Below, piece after piece: positions 49,079 through 60,582 of a stretch of DNA of 64,000 nt (position 1 is its first letter; every line of letters begins with the position of its first letter). Under the pieces are notes generated by a model. It made no database searches, was not told where the DNA came from, and saw only the letters and a program-made list of their open reading frames with translations. The stretch spans positions 59,618,250-59,682,249 of the forward strand of contig CM049318.1 of NCBI GenBank assembly GCA_026874595.1, in the 5' to 3' direction. The stretch is from Sipunculus nudus. Its lineage: Eukaryota; Annelida; Sipuncula; Golfingiida; Sipunculidae. The position numbers and the translations under genes are program-made.

Positions 49079-51108
49079 CTATGTTTATTTTACAAGGATT
49101 ATACAAACAGTTATTATAACTAGTCATAGCACACCCTAAATTTCTGTGTCTGTGAGGAAGAGAAAGATAGCGTGCGTTCAGTGCTACAAATACATGGTTG
49201 GAGGTTAGCGTTTACATATTATAAAAAAAAGACCCATTTCCCGATTTACAGCGGTGTTTCGAGAAGTAATCAACCTTACAAAAGCAAGGACACTGTATAC
49301 ACGAGCAAATCACAGTAGCTAACGGCAGTACAAATAAAAAGTTATACTGCACGGAGAGACATAATTAAATTACACATAAATTGCATATAAAGGACACTAT
49401 GAAACAATATGTAACGTTTGTCTAAAAAAAAGCATATATAGAATAACAAACAGCAAACGAAAGAATATTTATAAACCGTTCAATACAGGTAGTTTTTTTA
49501 AATAAAAAAATGGGGACGATGTTAAAAAAGCACGGATAAATCAAATAAGTGGTGAATTGATCTTTAGTTATCATTCAGAAAAGATTTACCTTTTTAATTT
49601 TCATCCAACGTTTGCAGTTGTAAGAAAGGAATACCTCTGATTTAAAGTATACATCATCTCAGAAGAACACACGCATTGGTTTAGGTGTGTATTCCTAACT
49701 GTATTTTCGTGTCAAATACGTTCGTATATATATGATAAGTCGTGCATGAAACGGTAATTAATAAAATGACATGTTAAACTTGCTTTGGTTAATTATTATC
49801 GAACCACAGAGCCGATTACACCGATTATACAACTTTGTCCTCCCAGCATGGTTTATCGGGAATAACAGCACCAGGCAAGTCGTGATGCACCTACACCCAT
49901 GCCTTTAATCATATATATTAACAGTACATAACCACTTGTTTAGAGTAACGCGGGCGTTTAGTTCACCATTCACTATACAATCTTCTGAAAAACACGCAAC
50001 GGCCCATGTTATTAAAGAGCACCTAACATATAGGTCAATTTGACCCCACCAGACCTGAAAGTATATCAAAGGGTATCGTGAGTAATACCCTTGTGCCTGG
50101 ATTCAAGCAACCGTAACTGTTTCTGTGGGCAAAGACGTTTTTCACTGGAACAAATATTTGACCGGAAAGGTCCCTGCCTAATCCAAGGTGAACGTGAAAC
50201 AGGATGAAGGTAAAACTTACCTTTGATCATACATAGAAATGAAAACAGTGTTAAAAGTAAAGGGTATAAATGCTGTCTGATAGCAGGATTAATTATGATT
50301 AGAAGTTAAACGGATTTCATCACGCGATCAAATAAGGGAGGCCATACCTGCGCTTCGTCAGTATTTTGAGAGGGGTCCGTCCAATAACAAAAATATATCT
50401 AGATCCAACAAGATGTCTTTTGCCTGCACTCATATATCTAAGTTTCAAAATGAAATAAAAATTAAGTAACTGCAGAAGACCACATGTAGATACCATATGG
50501 TCGACCATTTAGTTACTGTTAAAAAAGCCCGCGCTGCATGCCGGTGATGTATAGAATACAGTATCTGCTCGATATAGTGTATACTCTATTTAGCGTCTGT
50601 GAAAGAAGTATATATTCGGCTGCTGTAGAAGACATAATGCATGTAGCTATAGTGTTTCGAGGAATATCTAGTAAATCTAGTATATGTGTAGAATTTGATA
50701 AGACTGACGTAATAGAAAGCTTATGGCCGTAGCCGAAGAAGGCATGCCGCAAACGCTGAAGACTGGAGACGGAAGTAGACATCATAGCTATACCGCAAAC
50801 CTTTAAATATAGGGCTGACATACTTTTTCCAATACTGTTCCCTTTTACTATCAATGTGTCACTTCTTGTCCTGTCGCAATATCTTAAGAAAAAAGATTCA
50901 TAATCATGTTGCAATCATGACTGAGGTACCTTTGTGCGTAATAAATTTAGTTTTAGTTTAACTTTCCATTTTATTTAATTTGGTTCATGCAGGTGCATTA
51001 AAACCATAAAATCACCAACGGACAATTTATCTTGAAAGGCATAGCTTTGATTTTGAGGTTAAGTCGCCCAGGAAATAAATGCCTAGGAGTTAAATGAGCT
51101 TACCTTAG
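47516..51108. other. Non-coding; microsatellite and C runs
   Basis: Contains a C run (about 48149-48159), another (about 48870-48884) and a TA tract (49021-49077). Frames at 48022-48237 (+) and 50519-50914 (-, 131 codons) have no recognised motif or splice support. The minus-strand CAAAG|GTAAGT near 50221 is an isolated donor-like site. Confidence 0.4.
48275..48470. repeat. Two-copy tandem repeat, about 97-bp unit
   Basis: ATTGAATAAAACAGGTGTAA followed by ATTAAAAGCTGCTC and later ACACTACATGCACTC recurs one unit later with roughly 15% divergence. Confidence 0.8.
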
Positions 51109-51327
51109 CAGGGGCGGTTCCAGGATTTTGGAAAGGGGGGGGGGGGTCCAACCCAGGAGGACTAATGAAAATCCTAAAAAAGGTCATCAGGTCCGGAAAA
51201 GAGGGGGGGGGGGTCCAGGCCACAAAATTTCGTCTAAACCCCTTTAAAAAAGGTTGCTCAGGGTGAAAAAAAAGGGGGGGGGGGGGTCCGGACCCCCTGG
51301 ACCCCCCCCCCCCCGGATCCGCTTCTG
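51109..51327. mobile_element. G-rich MITE of the CAGGGGCGGATCC family, copy 2
   Basis: Starts CAGGGGCGGTTCCAGGATTT and ends CCGGATCCGCTTCTG, imperfect inverted termini of hAT type. The body has several G and C runs flanking GGTCCAACCCAGGAGGACTA. Flanking octamers (TACCTTAG, CTGAGAGA) do not match. Confidence 0.75.
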
Positions 51328-51627
51328 CTGAGAGAAATACTGGCTTTTATTACTTAGTAACAATGATTTATATTAGCTATTCACATCCAGCGATGATTTG
51401 ATTGTGTTGGCGTAACCAAATATATGATAGGAGTGTCTGAGAAGATAAGAAAACATGCCCGCAGGTCATTTGTTGTAACATTACGATTACCCAGTACTAA
51501 CCCCCGCCCACAGGGGTAAAACTTCATAATAACAATATCAAAGTACTAACCCTCCCCATACAGATAAAACTAAAAGCCAGCTATTCACGTGCCATTTCCT
51601 TAGAAATCATGTGATGTCCGGCTTACA

Positions 51628-52006
51628 CTTATTAATGAACTCTAGATCATTCCTATCTAGGTAATTCTTTAAGGCTTTTCTGACAGCAGTTTGAGCTTGT
51701 TACTCTACATGCTGTTGGTAAACAAAGCAATGTAAACAAAAGGATAAACCATGTAACTTAATGTGGTTAGTTGCATATATATGCGAGGATTTGAATGGTT
51801 ATTTGTTGCAAAACGCCCTTTGCAAAATCTGGGTCGTCTGACTATAGCCACCAAATGTCTTTGTTGAATTGTTTGGGTTATTTTTGCCCCCAAATGTTAT
51901 AAACACAAGATTATAAACAAAACATATAGCATGTGTGCAGTGGATCAACATTAATAAAACTTTCAGGGGACAATCTAAGTTAATAGACGGAATAGACCCC
52001 TTTAAA
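51628..52006 (+). mobile_element. TTAA MITE, copy 3 (5' end degraded)
   Basis: Matches the two other copies from AACCATGTAACTTAATGTGG through GTTGCAAAACGCCCTTTGCA to a right end GACCCCT|TTAA. The left end is too diverged to place. Same orientation as copies 1 and 2. Confidence 0.65.
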
Positions 52007-52244
52007 GGTATACCAACTTCCGCTCACACCCTAAACGGCACGATCGGAGATATCTCAGACCGTTTGACTAATAATCAAGCGGTAAATACATGTATAATTT
52101 ACACAGGTTCGGATTACATTGGCTGCCTGGACGTGGTTCTCATTGCCATCACGAGACCACTTTGCCTATTTCAGCGCCCTCACATCGAAAACTCCAGCCT
52201 GTCATCGGTACAGGCAAGAAAAAACAGACTATCCGATTTACTTG

Positions 52245-52247
<3 letters not shown>

Positions 52248-52315
<68 letters not shown>

Positions 52316-52366
52316 GGGAGTCAATATAGGGGGATGGGGGTATATATCCCCCCCACTTTTTGGAGA

Positions 52367-52417
<51 letters not shown>

Positions 52418-52647
52418 TGTAAATGAAATATAGATTTGAATAGAATATAGACAGGCTACATTTTTGAGTTTACTGTGAAATATTATATTGAACTATATTT
52501 AATGTGATTTAGTATATATACATATATATATATGAAATGTGTCGTACAGGCGCCAAAAGGTACATATATATAGTATATATATAAATATGTGTGTGGGTGT
52601 GTTGGCGAGTCATCCTCCCCACCCTGGATCAAAAATTGACGCCACAG
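52248..52647. mobile_element. hAT-like MITE inserted in a (TA)n microsatellite
   Basis: The element 52313-52647 starts CAGGGGAGTCAATATAGGGG and ends CCTGGATCAAAAATTGACGC then CACAG. Both flanks are (AT)n, consistent with an ATATATAT target duplication. Its own interior also holds a TA tract (52369-52417). The TIR (GTCAAT near both ends) is shared with 60442-60574. Frames through it are artefacts. Confidence 0.65.
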
Positions 52648-52661
52648 ATATATATATGTAT

Positions 52662-53084
<423 letters not shown>

Positions 53085-55769
53085 TGTCTCACTGCGGGCT
53101 AAATTCCTACCCAAAGAGGGTGTATAGGTGTTACAAAGTTAATACCAGGAAGTAGCAGAACATAAAAGCAGTCACTGCCTGTCTTTCTCCTCCCCAGGTC
53201 TCCGTGTTCAGTCAATCTAGTTGACCCGCTTGTCTCATAAACAATTCAATAAAAAAAGTCTTACAGATGCGTTGGGGGGTAACAGCGGAGTGAGGGGTTA
53301 ACGTTAAGATAACCGGATTATCGCGAGCCATATTAATTGGTAGGTACTCAGTGATTTCCGTTTTATAGCGTGTAAGGCTAACACAAGCACGCCGTGGGCG
53401 TACGTATGTGTGTGGATAAGTATGCTGTGAAAGTGATATTACAGCACAAGGTTTAGCTCAGTGATATATCAATTGTCTTTAAAGAGAAAAAAAAAACATT
53501 CGAATAATCCTGTGATTATTCATATAAACGAGTAAAAGGAAACTTAAGCTCACATAAATACTAGATAAAAGCGCTTATAAATATAGATAACATTTTAAAG
53601 AAGACACAACTAGTACCAGTAAATAAAATAGATAATATATAAAAAGTACCGAATTCCAAATACAGATAAATACTGGGTCGGCAGTCGCCCGGCGATCTCA
53701 AGGGAAGACTCCCCTGGGAAATCGAACGCTTACAGCTCCATCTCGGGATATTTTTAAATTTTATTCTTGTTATTTGATACATGCATTATGTTTCCATCAC
53801 ACCAAGAGGTCCCCACATCTTCCCGTGACAGTTGTGCATGATTTTGCAAATTCATGGGACTATATAATCTGAACTTTCAAATTAGTGGTCGTTTCTCATT
53901 AATGAAATGTTTCAAGGGAATATGGGAAGACATTCACAATGAAAAGAAGTGAGGCATGATTCAGTTATTACTTTCCTAATTTCCTATTATCAGTTCAAAT
54001 TAGCCTGGTAAAATTAAAGAAAATTTGAAGGCACATTTATTTAAACAAGAACGCTCGTTCAACATCTTAGACTTAGAAATAATTTTGTGCCCAATTTTCA
54101 GCTTCTGGATATCATTCGTACTAGAGGTCTAGCCAAAACAGAAAATGGCAGAAGAAAATATGAAATTGATGGTTTTTAACTCAAGGGGATCTTAACAAGT
54201 TTCCCAATAAACATTTTGACCCAGATGTTAATGTAGAAATAAACCCATCAGCCCTACTAAGCCTCCTGCCATACGGGAAAGGCTTAAAAACATTGGATGT
54301 CAAAGTTTAAATTAACTCTGTAGTTCATTAATATATCAACACGTGTCACTTATAGGTACATTGGGACAGGTGCCCGTGTGCAGGCTTTATCTGACCTCCA
54401 CGGCATACCTGGTTTTATTGACAGGCGAGAGCTTGGCCTTTTCATTGATCAGGTTTTCTTTATGACATTTTCAATTCATCAATAAATAAGAAAAAAGCTG
54501 TGGGTTATCAAATGTGATTGCTTATATATATATATGGAGCATTGTATTTAATTGTTGAAGTTTGATACGATCGTTTTTGTAATGTTTGATTGATACTCTA
54601 GTCTTTTACATGGAATAACATGCAGTGTGGGTCAAAAGGTGCAGATATCTGGTAGTAAGTATATAGCATATACTGCACACATGCGCGTTCATGGAAGAAA
54701 GTATGTACCTATAATACTCATTTACCTGGGTCGGTCTAAGGTACAGAGTTGATGTCTGTGTCGCTGAACAGGTAATCCAATCCTGATTTCAGGAACAGAC
54801 TTCTTTTTCCAGTTTTCTCAACACTTTCACAACACTAGAGACATATGTTAACACTGACTAGCACTTAGCTCCCGAGCACTGTGAACTTGGAACACTCGAT
54901 GTTTAAGCAATTCGTAGTAACTTACTCAGCGAGTGGAAACTTTATAACGGCAAAAGACTCGTTAAAAAATTAATTTTTGTGCGGGCGAGTTAGAAGGAGT
55001 GTGGAATTGCCCAGAAGTGGCGTTAATGGATTAGGCTCGCAATCTTAACAGCATCCTGTCATCAATGGCTGCCCAAATGTCAGCAAGATGTGTTTCCTCT
55101 TCGACAAGTGAGGAATACTTGGCAGCCATGTTTACAGGAAACCCCGTTATACATGAATATCCTGCCCGTAAGTCGTGCTTATAAATTATCCAGGAAAGGT
55201 CTGCATTCGTCCGTGCCAGCGCCGGATAAACTCGGTACTTCCCGACACAGACTCGGCTGGACTCCTGCGACACTCGTGCAGCTCCTACTAAGTTCGGCAC
55301 CACTCGTAACACACTCGTTCGTGCTGCGTATACTTTTAAGATACCCGTGCATAGTGGCACTGAATTCCCACATATCAAATTCTTGTCGAGTTCATGGGAT
55401 GTCTGGGATAAGTCGTCACTCAACTCACCAACATGTGAGAACGCTTTAAGATTATATGTGTTTTCAACATATTCCCCTGATATGGATATGCCGATAAAAT
55501 GGCTTGGAAGATAAGAAGTCGAAACCCAGATTATATATATTCGTCTGTACTTATAGTTACACTTGCATCTGGAAGGTGGCGAACCTGCAGTTATTTTATC
55601 CAGGTGGAGCAGCCAGATGAGGGGTTCATAAAAGCTAGGTCAAGGAAGTCTGATGTCTCTTCACGCTTTTGTAAATGTTTTGGACACGATCGGAAATTAT
55701 CAAATTTGTTTATCATTTCTTTTAATAAATTTAGACTATGCTAAATGAGTCCGTTTTGTTTCCGTTTTG
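53085..55769. other. Non-coding; unresolved open frames near 55 kb
   Basis: From 55031 to 55450 both strands are open for over 115 codons and GC content rises. The minus frame (130 codons) ends with MAAKYSSLVEEETHLADIW, which faintly recalls Myb/SANT-like transposon proteins. The plus frame overlaps it, so at most one is real. The plus frame 55499-55744 has a good Kozak context (AAAATGG) but no recognised motif. Confidence 0.35.
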
Positions 55770-55864
55770 TCTGTCTAGGGTCAGTTCCTTGTGGTTTGAT
55801 TTAAGTTTGTCTTGGCACAAATTCTTCTGATTAGCTGAGCGACATTACCCATTGGTCACTTATT
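55770..55864 (+). repeat. Family A right-end fragment (copy 3)
   Basis: GATTAGCTGAGCGACATTACCCATTGGTCACTTATTC matches the right terminus of copies at 12147 and 46762; nothing of the left half is present. Confidence 0.65.
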
Positions 55865-56372
55865 CTCCATAGATTCAATAGATCTCTTTCTTTTTATCAG
55901 ATGCGAATAGAACTATGAATCACCAAATAATGAATAAACGCGTTGTTAACTGATTCGGTTCATCAGGTTGTACCAACCGGCAATGATCATTATTTAAGTT
56001 TACTATTCCCCCTTCGTAGGAAAGAGGCATACTAAAATGGTCTGTCCGTCATAACGTCCGATCTTGCCCCTTCTTAGCAGCTATCATCACCAATATATTT
56101 GAACATATTGCACATGAGTGAAATGGGATTTCCAACTAAAGATGGCGCAACCTTTCTGTCTTCCAAAGCGACCTTTTCCGTTTACTTACAGATAAGAACA
56201 CTCTAGTTCGAAAATCACATCCATGGATTCCTTGGAGGAAGGGGAATCAATTAAAATATATATTGAATGGATTTCCCCCACTTTTTCCAGATACGTCAGT
56301 AAAATTCAACAATTATGCTATAAAACCGAGACATCTCTTGCAATTATATTTTGTGTATGGTTATCATTCCAG
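55865..56372 (+). other. Upstream region and 3' end of a 5'-UTR intron
   Basis: No repeat is recognised. It ends in a splice acceptor, TTTTGTGTATGGTTATCATTCCAG, with AG at 56371-56372, directly before the EF-hand gene's start codon. An ATG at 56223 opens a different frame that conflicts with the gene. The first exon and promoter were not located. Confidence 0.45.
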
Positions 56373-56373
56373 A

Positions 56374-57621
56374 ATGGCAATGACATCGGCAGAGCTGACA
56401 GAGCAACAGCGGGGGGACTTCATGCGGGTCTTCCACCGTTTCGACCGGGACGGCAGCGGAAGCATCGACAGGACGGAGATGAAGCACATGCTGCAGGCGT
56501 TTGGCTTCCAACATCTGACCCAAGAAGATCTAGACGCCATATTGGCCAAGATTGATGCCGATCTGAGCGGCACTGTGAGTCAGCAAGAGTTCATGGATTT
56601 CATGTCCACCCAGACAGAAGCTCTGGACAAAGAGATTAGTCAGTCCATCTTTGATATCATCGACCATGATAACGACGGTGAAATCGACTTGTGCGAGTTC
56701 ACGCACGTGGTGAATTCTCTGAACCCGCAGGTGAAAGATGCGGAGATCGAGAAGATGTTCTACATGGCCGACCGGGACGGTCAAGGGACCGTGGATAGAG
56801 AGGAGTTCCGTGAAGCACTGCGAAGTAAGCAGTGTAGCATCTGGAGAGAGCTTGGCCTTTCACTGGCCACAGTGGGCGTCATCAGAGAAGTGGTAGAACA
56901 ATACTCACGCCTCGCTAAAGATCCAAAGGCAGGTTTTGGAACAATGAAATCCTTGCCATATGGAAGCTCTAACGCAAAACGTCTGGGTTACGAAGTGGAG
57001 AAACTACCTGAAGCAATTTGGGAGAGTGCTTGCCAATGCGCCAATGTGTTCGAAATCGCCGAAAACCCAGAGGATTTCGCCGGAGCAACGGTAGTTGAGT
57101 TTGGGTGTGGCGCCGGAGCTGATCTCTGCGTTGCAGCGGGCCTAGTGGGGTCCTCCGGTAAAGTTATTGGCATCGACATGAACCGGCCCATGATAAAAAA
57201 GGCAGGGGAGAACATTGCAAACTGCGGTCTCAGTGAGATAGCGTCCGCCCATATTGGAATCTTCGATACCCCCCAGCTGCCACAGCCAGTCACTGCAAAC
57301 ATGGCCGACTTTGTATTAGTCAACGGGACAATCAACCTGTCGCCGAGGAAGCTGTGTGCGCTGAAAAATGTTTACAAAGCTTTGAAGGTCGGCGGAACCC
57401 TGCTGATGGCCGACGTTGTGGTGAGCGACCCCTCCGTCAAGCTCGCTTCCGGTAAGGGGTCGTGGTGCGACTGCGTGGCGGGGGCTGTTCCGCTGGCAGA
57501 CATGGAAGCCCTGCTCAAGAAAGTGGGCTTCACTGGTGTCTACCATGTGGGTTACTCGGACTACCTGACATCGCCAAACACTCCAACTGCCAAGATCAGA
57601 GCCGTCAAAGAGAAAGCATAA
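56374..57621 (+). CDS. EF-hand (calmodulin-like) - SAM methyltransferase fusion, AS3MT-like
   Basis: A 415-residue protein. Residues 1-150 hold four canonical EF-hand loops: 24-35 (DRDGSGSIDRTE), 61-72 (DADLSGTVSQQE), 97-108 (DHDNDGEIDLCE) and 133-144 (DRDGQGTVDREE), each with acidic positions 1 and 12 and Gly at 6, so all should bind calcium. Residues from about 170 form a class I methyltransferase: SAM motif I VVEFGCGAG (240-248), motif II Asp268 in GIDM, DFVLVNGTINLSP (312-324), LKVGGTLLMADVV (337-349), then WCDCVAGAVPL (364-374). These match the arsenite methyltransferase family in order. The Cys of the usual SNCVINL segment is replaced (NGTINL), while Cys367 is kept, so arsenic methylation is doubtful. 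The start is the ATG one base after acceptor CAG|A; an in-frame ATG at 56263 would add 37 unrelated residues. Probably cytosolic; no signal peptide. The substrate is unknown. Confidence 0.9.
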   Translation: MAMTSAELTEQQRGDFMRVFHRFDRDGSGSIDRTEMKHMLQAFGFQHLTQEDLDAILAKIDADLSGTVSQQEFMDFMSTQTEALDKEISQSIFDIIDHDNDGEIDLCEFTHVVNSLNPQVKDAEIEKMFYMADRDGQGTVDREEFREALRSKQCSIWRELGLSLATVGVIREVVEQYSRLAKDPKAGFGTMKSLPYGSSNAKRLGYEVEKLPEAIWESACQCANVFEIAENPEDFAGATVVEFGCGAGADLCVAAGLVGSSGKVIGIDMNRPMIKKAGENIANCGLSEIASAHIGIFDTPQLPQPVTANMADFVLVNGTINLSPRKLCALKNVYKALKVGGTLLMADVVVSDPSVKLASGKGSWCDCVAGAVPLADMEALLKKVGFTGVYHVGYSDYLTSPNTPTAKIRAVKEKA

Positions 57622-58170
57622 GCAACACCCTCCTCAACACTGCTTTTCTATTATTCCATATATGTATGTAATTCCACGAATTTTCAGTTCTGATCTTTGC
57701 AGGTATCTGTACCGCTGAGGTTGATATTGTCGTGTGATGACGTCAGGGACTCGTTTTTTTAGCCCGCTCGGGAAGGGACCACATCAAACCACCATACGTG
57801 ATGGATGTGCGTCAAGATTATGAATTATGCACGGAGAGTAGACACTCTATGTTGTGCATTCGTTACTTATATGAAAATGCGACTGGAATAACCGCTCACC
57901 GCTTATAATTTCCAAAAACAGTGCTAAGCAAAGGTTTATTTTTGTGCTTTTACTCAATAGAATCGCTAATCTTCATTATTTATTTTACATTCCTGTCATA
58001 ACGAACAAGGGCGCCATATAAAACGATTACTTGCATAGGCAATTTACAGGAATAGAGCAAGGATCAACTTTGGATGGTCTTATTAAATCTTAATACGCTT
58101 AATTTCCAGACTGCTAGATTTTTCCTTACACGAGCATGCTTAATTTGAGAGTTAAGATTTGTAAACGGTT
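57622..58170 (+). other. 3' UTR and flank of the EF-hand methyltransferase gene
   Basis: No canonical AATAAA occurs before the MITE at 58171; the first is at about 58832. GC content falls quickly after the stop codon. The transcript end could not be placed. Confidence 0.4.
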
Positions 58171-58370
58171 CAGGGGCGGATCCAAGATTTAGGAAAAGGA
58201 GGGCCTAGGGGCCCAACCAAGGAGGATTAATGACAAAACTTAAATGGTCCCCAGGTCCGGAAAAGGGGGGTTCAGTCCAGACAAATTTGGTCTGACACCC
58301 TTAAAAAAGGTTGCGGCGGCTAAAAAAAGGGCGGTCCAGACGCCCTGGAGCCCCTCCGGATCCGCTTCTG
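58171..58370. mobile_element. MITE of the CAGGGGCGGATCC family, copy 3 (200 bp)
   Basis: CAGGGGCGGATCCAAGATTT on the left and CTCCGGATCCGCTTCTG on the right give an 11-of-14-type inverted repeat. The body matches copy 2 (CCAACCAAGGAGGATTAATG, GGTCCGGAAAAG, GGTTGCGGCGGC) without the long G runs. Confidence 0.8.
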
Positions 58371-59258
58371 GAAATGAACCTGCTTAAAAAATAACGGAAT
58401 GATAGAATATCATATGAAACACTCATGATGCTATCGGTTCAGCGTGTCAAATGGAAAATTTCGTTGACCCCCTTGCACGATAGTCCTAGATCAAAAGATC
58501 TAAAAGGGATTCATTTGGAGTCGAGCGAAATAAACTTTCAATTTAAAAGAGCGCAAATAGTTCACATTGTTAATTACTATAGAGTGCGAAGCTGCTGTAT
58601 TCTGGCCAGTTCACTGTTGAGCTTGGTCATGTCCATTGTAAACATGTTAAAGCAAGAGTCCGTTGTAATAGAGTTTATCTCTTTTTTAATCTGATTAAAT
58701 AAGTATGATCTTTCTTTGACGGTGTACCGGAACTGAAAACTCCATTGTCTGCCAACAAATGTCGCTAATCTTTGTTTCAGCTAACATCCTTGGATAAATG
58801 ATACTTAATACACTTCGAAAGTATCTATTTAAATAAATCTTTAATGGATTTTTTTTTTAATTTGTTTGATAGGCATGATGTGTAGGTACATATTTTTCTT
58901 CTCAGGGCTTGGGTTCTTATGTATAATAATTAACATATTCTTCGAAAGTATCCATTTTAATATAACTTTTATTGAGTTTTTTTTCAAATTATTTGATAGG
59001 CATAATGTGTAGGTAAATATTTTTCTTCTTAGGGCTTGGTTTCTTTTGTATCATAATTGACATATACGTTTATGCATGGTTCTTATGTAACATAATTAAC
59101 ATATACATTTATACACGGTTGTTTTGTTCAAATAACACAAAAAAAATGAAATGAGTTTTTAAAGTGCTTATTAAAAGTTAAGATTATTAAATCCCGTTGT
59201 TTGACTGCCATCAGTTCATCATTCAGCTGTTATGAACTTATTTAACTGCCATATTTTG
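58371..59258. other. Non-coding, with a tandem repeat
   Basis: Apart from the repeat at 58812-59115 nothing is recognised. The 89-codon plus frame at 58425-58694 has no motif. Confidence 0.4.
58812..59115. repeat. Tandem repeat, about 127-bp unit, 2.4 copies
   Basis: CTTCGAAAGTATC at 58813 and 58940 starts two units that share TTTGATAGGCATGATGTGTA, GTA.ATATTTTTCTTCT.AG and GGGCTTGG.TTCTT. A third partial unit follows from about 59056. The CAGGGCTTGG phrase matches the end of the 19392 element. Confidence 0.75.
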
Positions 59259-59441
59259 TTAGGCATTACATAATGCGATCTTTTCATGTACATCAGAAAT
59301 GCAGTCTGTTTGGAAAAAGTTAGCGGGTGTTAAGAAGTCCCTGCGTTGCAATTCTCTATCGATCTCAGAGAGCACCCAGAGGTAACGTGAGAGGGGACTA
59401 TCTCTCGTAAGTCGTAAACCCGACAATTTTCTTGAAACAGA
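59259..59441 (-). CDS. Candidate terminal coding exon, unknown protein
   Basis: On the minus strand a pyrimidine-rich acceptor (TTATTCTTAGCTTTTGTTCAG|T) leads into a 60-codon frame beginning SVSRKLSGLRLTRDSPLSRY, containing LWVLSEIDRELQRRDF and ending ...EKIALCNA-stop. Codon use is varied, and charged and hydrophobic residues alternate as in helices, which is better than any neighbouring frame. Upstream exons would lie at higher coordinates and were not found. There is no canonical AATAAA close downstream. Family not recognised; it could be an exon of a gene between the two methyltransferase loci or a pseudogene remnant. Confidence 0.38.
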   Translation of the reverse strand, partial: SVSRKLSGLRLTRDSPLSRYLWVLSEIDRELQRRDFLTPANFFQTDCISDVHEKIALCNA

Positions 59442-59790
59442 CTGAACAAAAGCTAAGAATAACAAGACCACACGTGGTTTACTGTGTTCAGCCTGAGTTT
59501 GGCCACCAAATACACTAAAATAATTTTTAATTAGTAGTCCTTCCTCCGACAGCGGGACTAATTAGTCTGAAACAGGATCAGCGTGTACACTATAGCTAAG
59601 CTAAATTTAGGTGATGCATACGCTAATAGAAAGTCTGCCAGACACTGTGGCTGAAGCAACTTTAAAGCTGTTTGCTGAATTACTTCCTTTTAAAATTTAG
59701 CAACCTTAACTTTGCTATAATATTAATTGGTTAATACTTCTGTTCATGTATTGCTAAAACATTATATAATGAGTTACCAATATACGTAAT

Positions 59791-59843
<53 letters not shown>

Positions 59844-60441
59844 GAGTACAACTGCCAGTGTTTTTGCTGTTTATCCTGATAATACAGTGAATGAATCGAG
59901 AAGTTCTGATTTGGTACCGAGGCCGAGGATGTCCTGCTTTGCAGCTTCTTATTCAACTAAGTTTTAGTGATTGTCGATTAATTGAATCTTTTATTTAACC
60001 ACAATTGGTTTGAAATTCCGGACTTAAAAGATTTAGGATTTGATAAATGACAGAACATGTGATACTGAAAAAATATTGGAATAATTCTACATATTTCACG
60101 ACTTGTACACTTGGACTACATTTATATTATCGACATATAACCTATTCATATAAAATCATATATAGTCCTCTCAGAAGTTGGCACAGCACAAAAGTGAAGC
60201 AACTATGCTTCTATTCTTGCTACTTGTGATCTTATAGGCACGTATTGTCTAATACGAATATTATATTCACATAATTAAATATGGCATGGTTTGATGTCGG
60301 ATGCCACTGTTGGGTTTCTATGCATGTATACACTGATCTAGCTATCGAAGTTTATCATTGGAAGTTTATCATGTCTGAATCTCTTTGTGGTCTTTTCGTG
60401 CATTGCTGTTTAAATTTCAGAGTGATTATATCTGCAGTTAC
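59442..60441. other. Non-coding; TA microsatellite
   Basis: A TA tract lies at 59799-59841. No gene recognised. Confidence 0.45.
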
Positions 60442-60460
60442 CTGGGGGGTCAATACAGGG

Positions 60461-60514
<54 letters not shown>

Positions 60515-60574
60515 GTTTATTAAATAATTTTCAACCCCCCCTCGCCCTACCCTGAAGATAAATTGACGCCACTG
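60442..60574. mobile_element. hAT-like MITE (133 bp) with 8-bp target duplication and TA core
   Basis: GCAGTTAC occurs exactly at both sides (60434-60441 and 60575-60582). Termini are CTGGGGGGTCAATA and the complement of AATTGACGCCACTG, imperfect inverted repeats of the same family as 52313. The interior is a TA tract (60464-60512) plus a C run. Confidence 0.75.
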
Positions 60575-60582
60575 GCAGTTAC

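Noticed and set aside
55031-55449. Overlapping 130-codon minus and 119-codon plus frames
   Set aside because: Both strands open together with no recognised domain; the minus C-terminus only faintly recalls Myb/SANT-like proteins.
56263-56373. In-frame ATG 37 codons upstream of the EF-hand gene
   Set aside because: The stretch ends exactly in a good splice acceptor (CATTCCAG|A), is AT-rich and its residues match nothing before the EF-hand; the ATG at 56374 is preferred.
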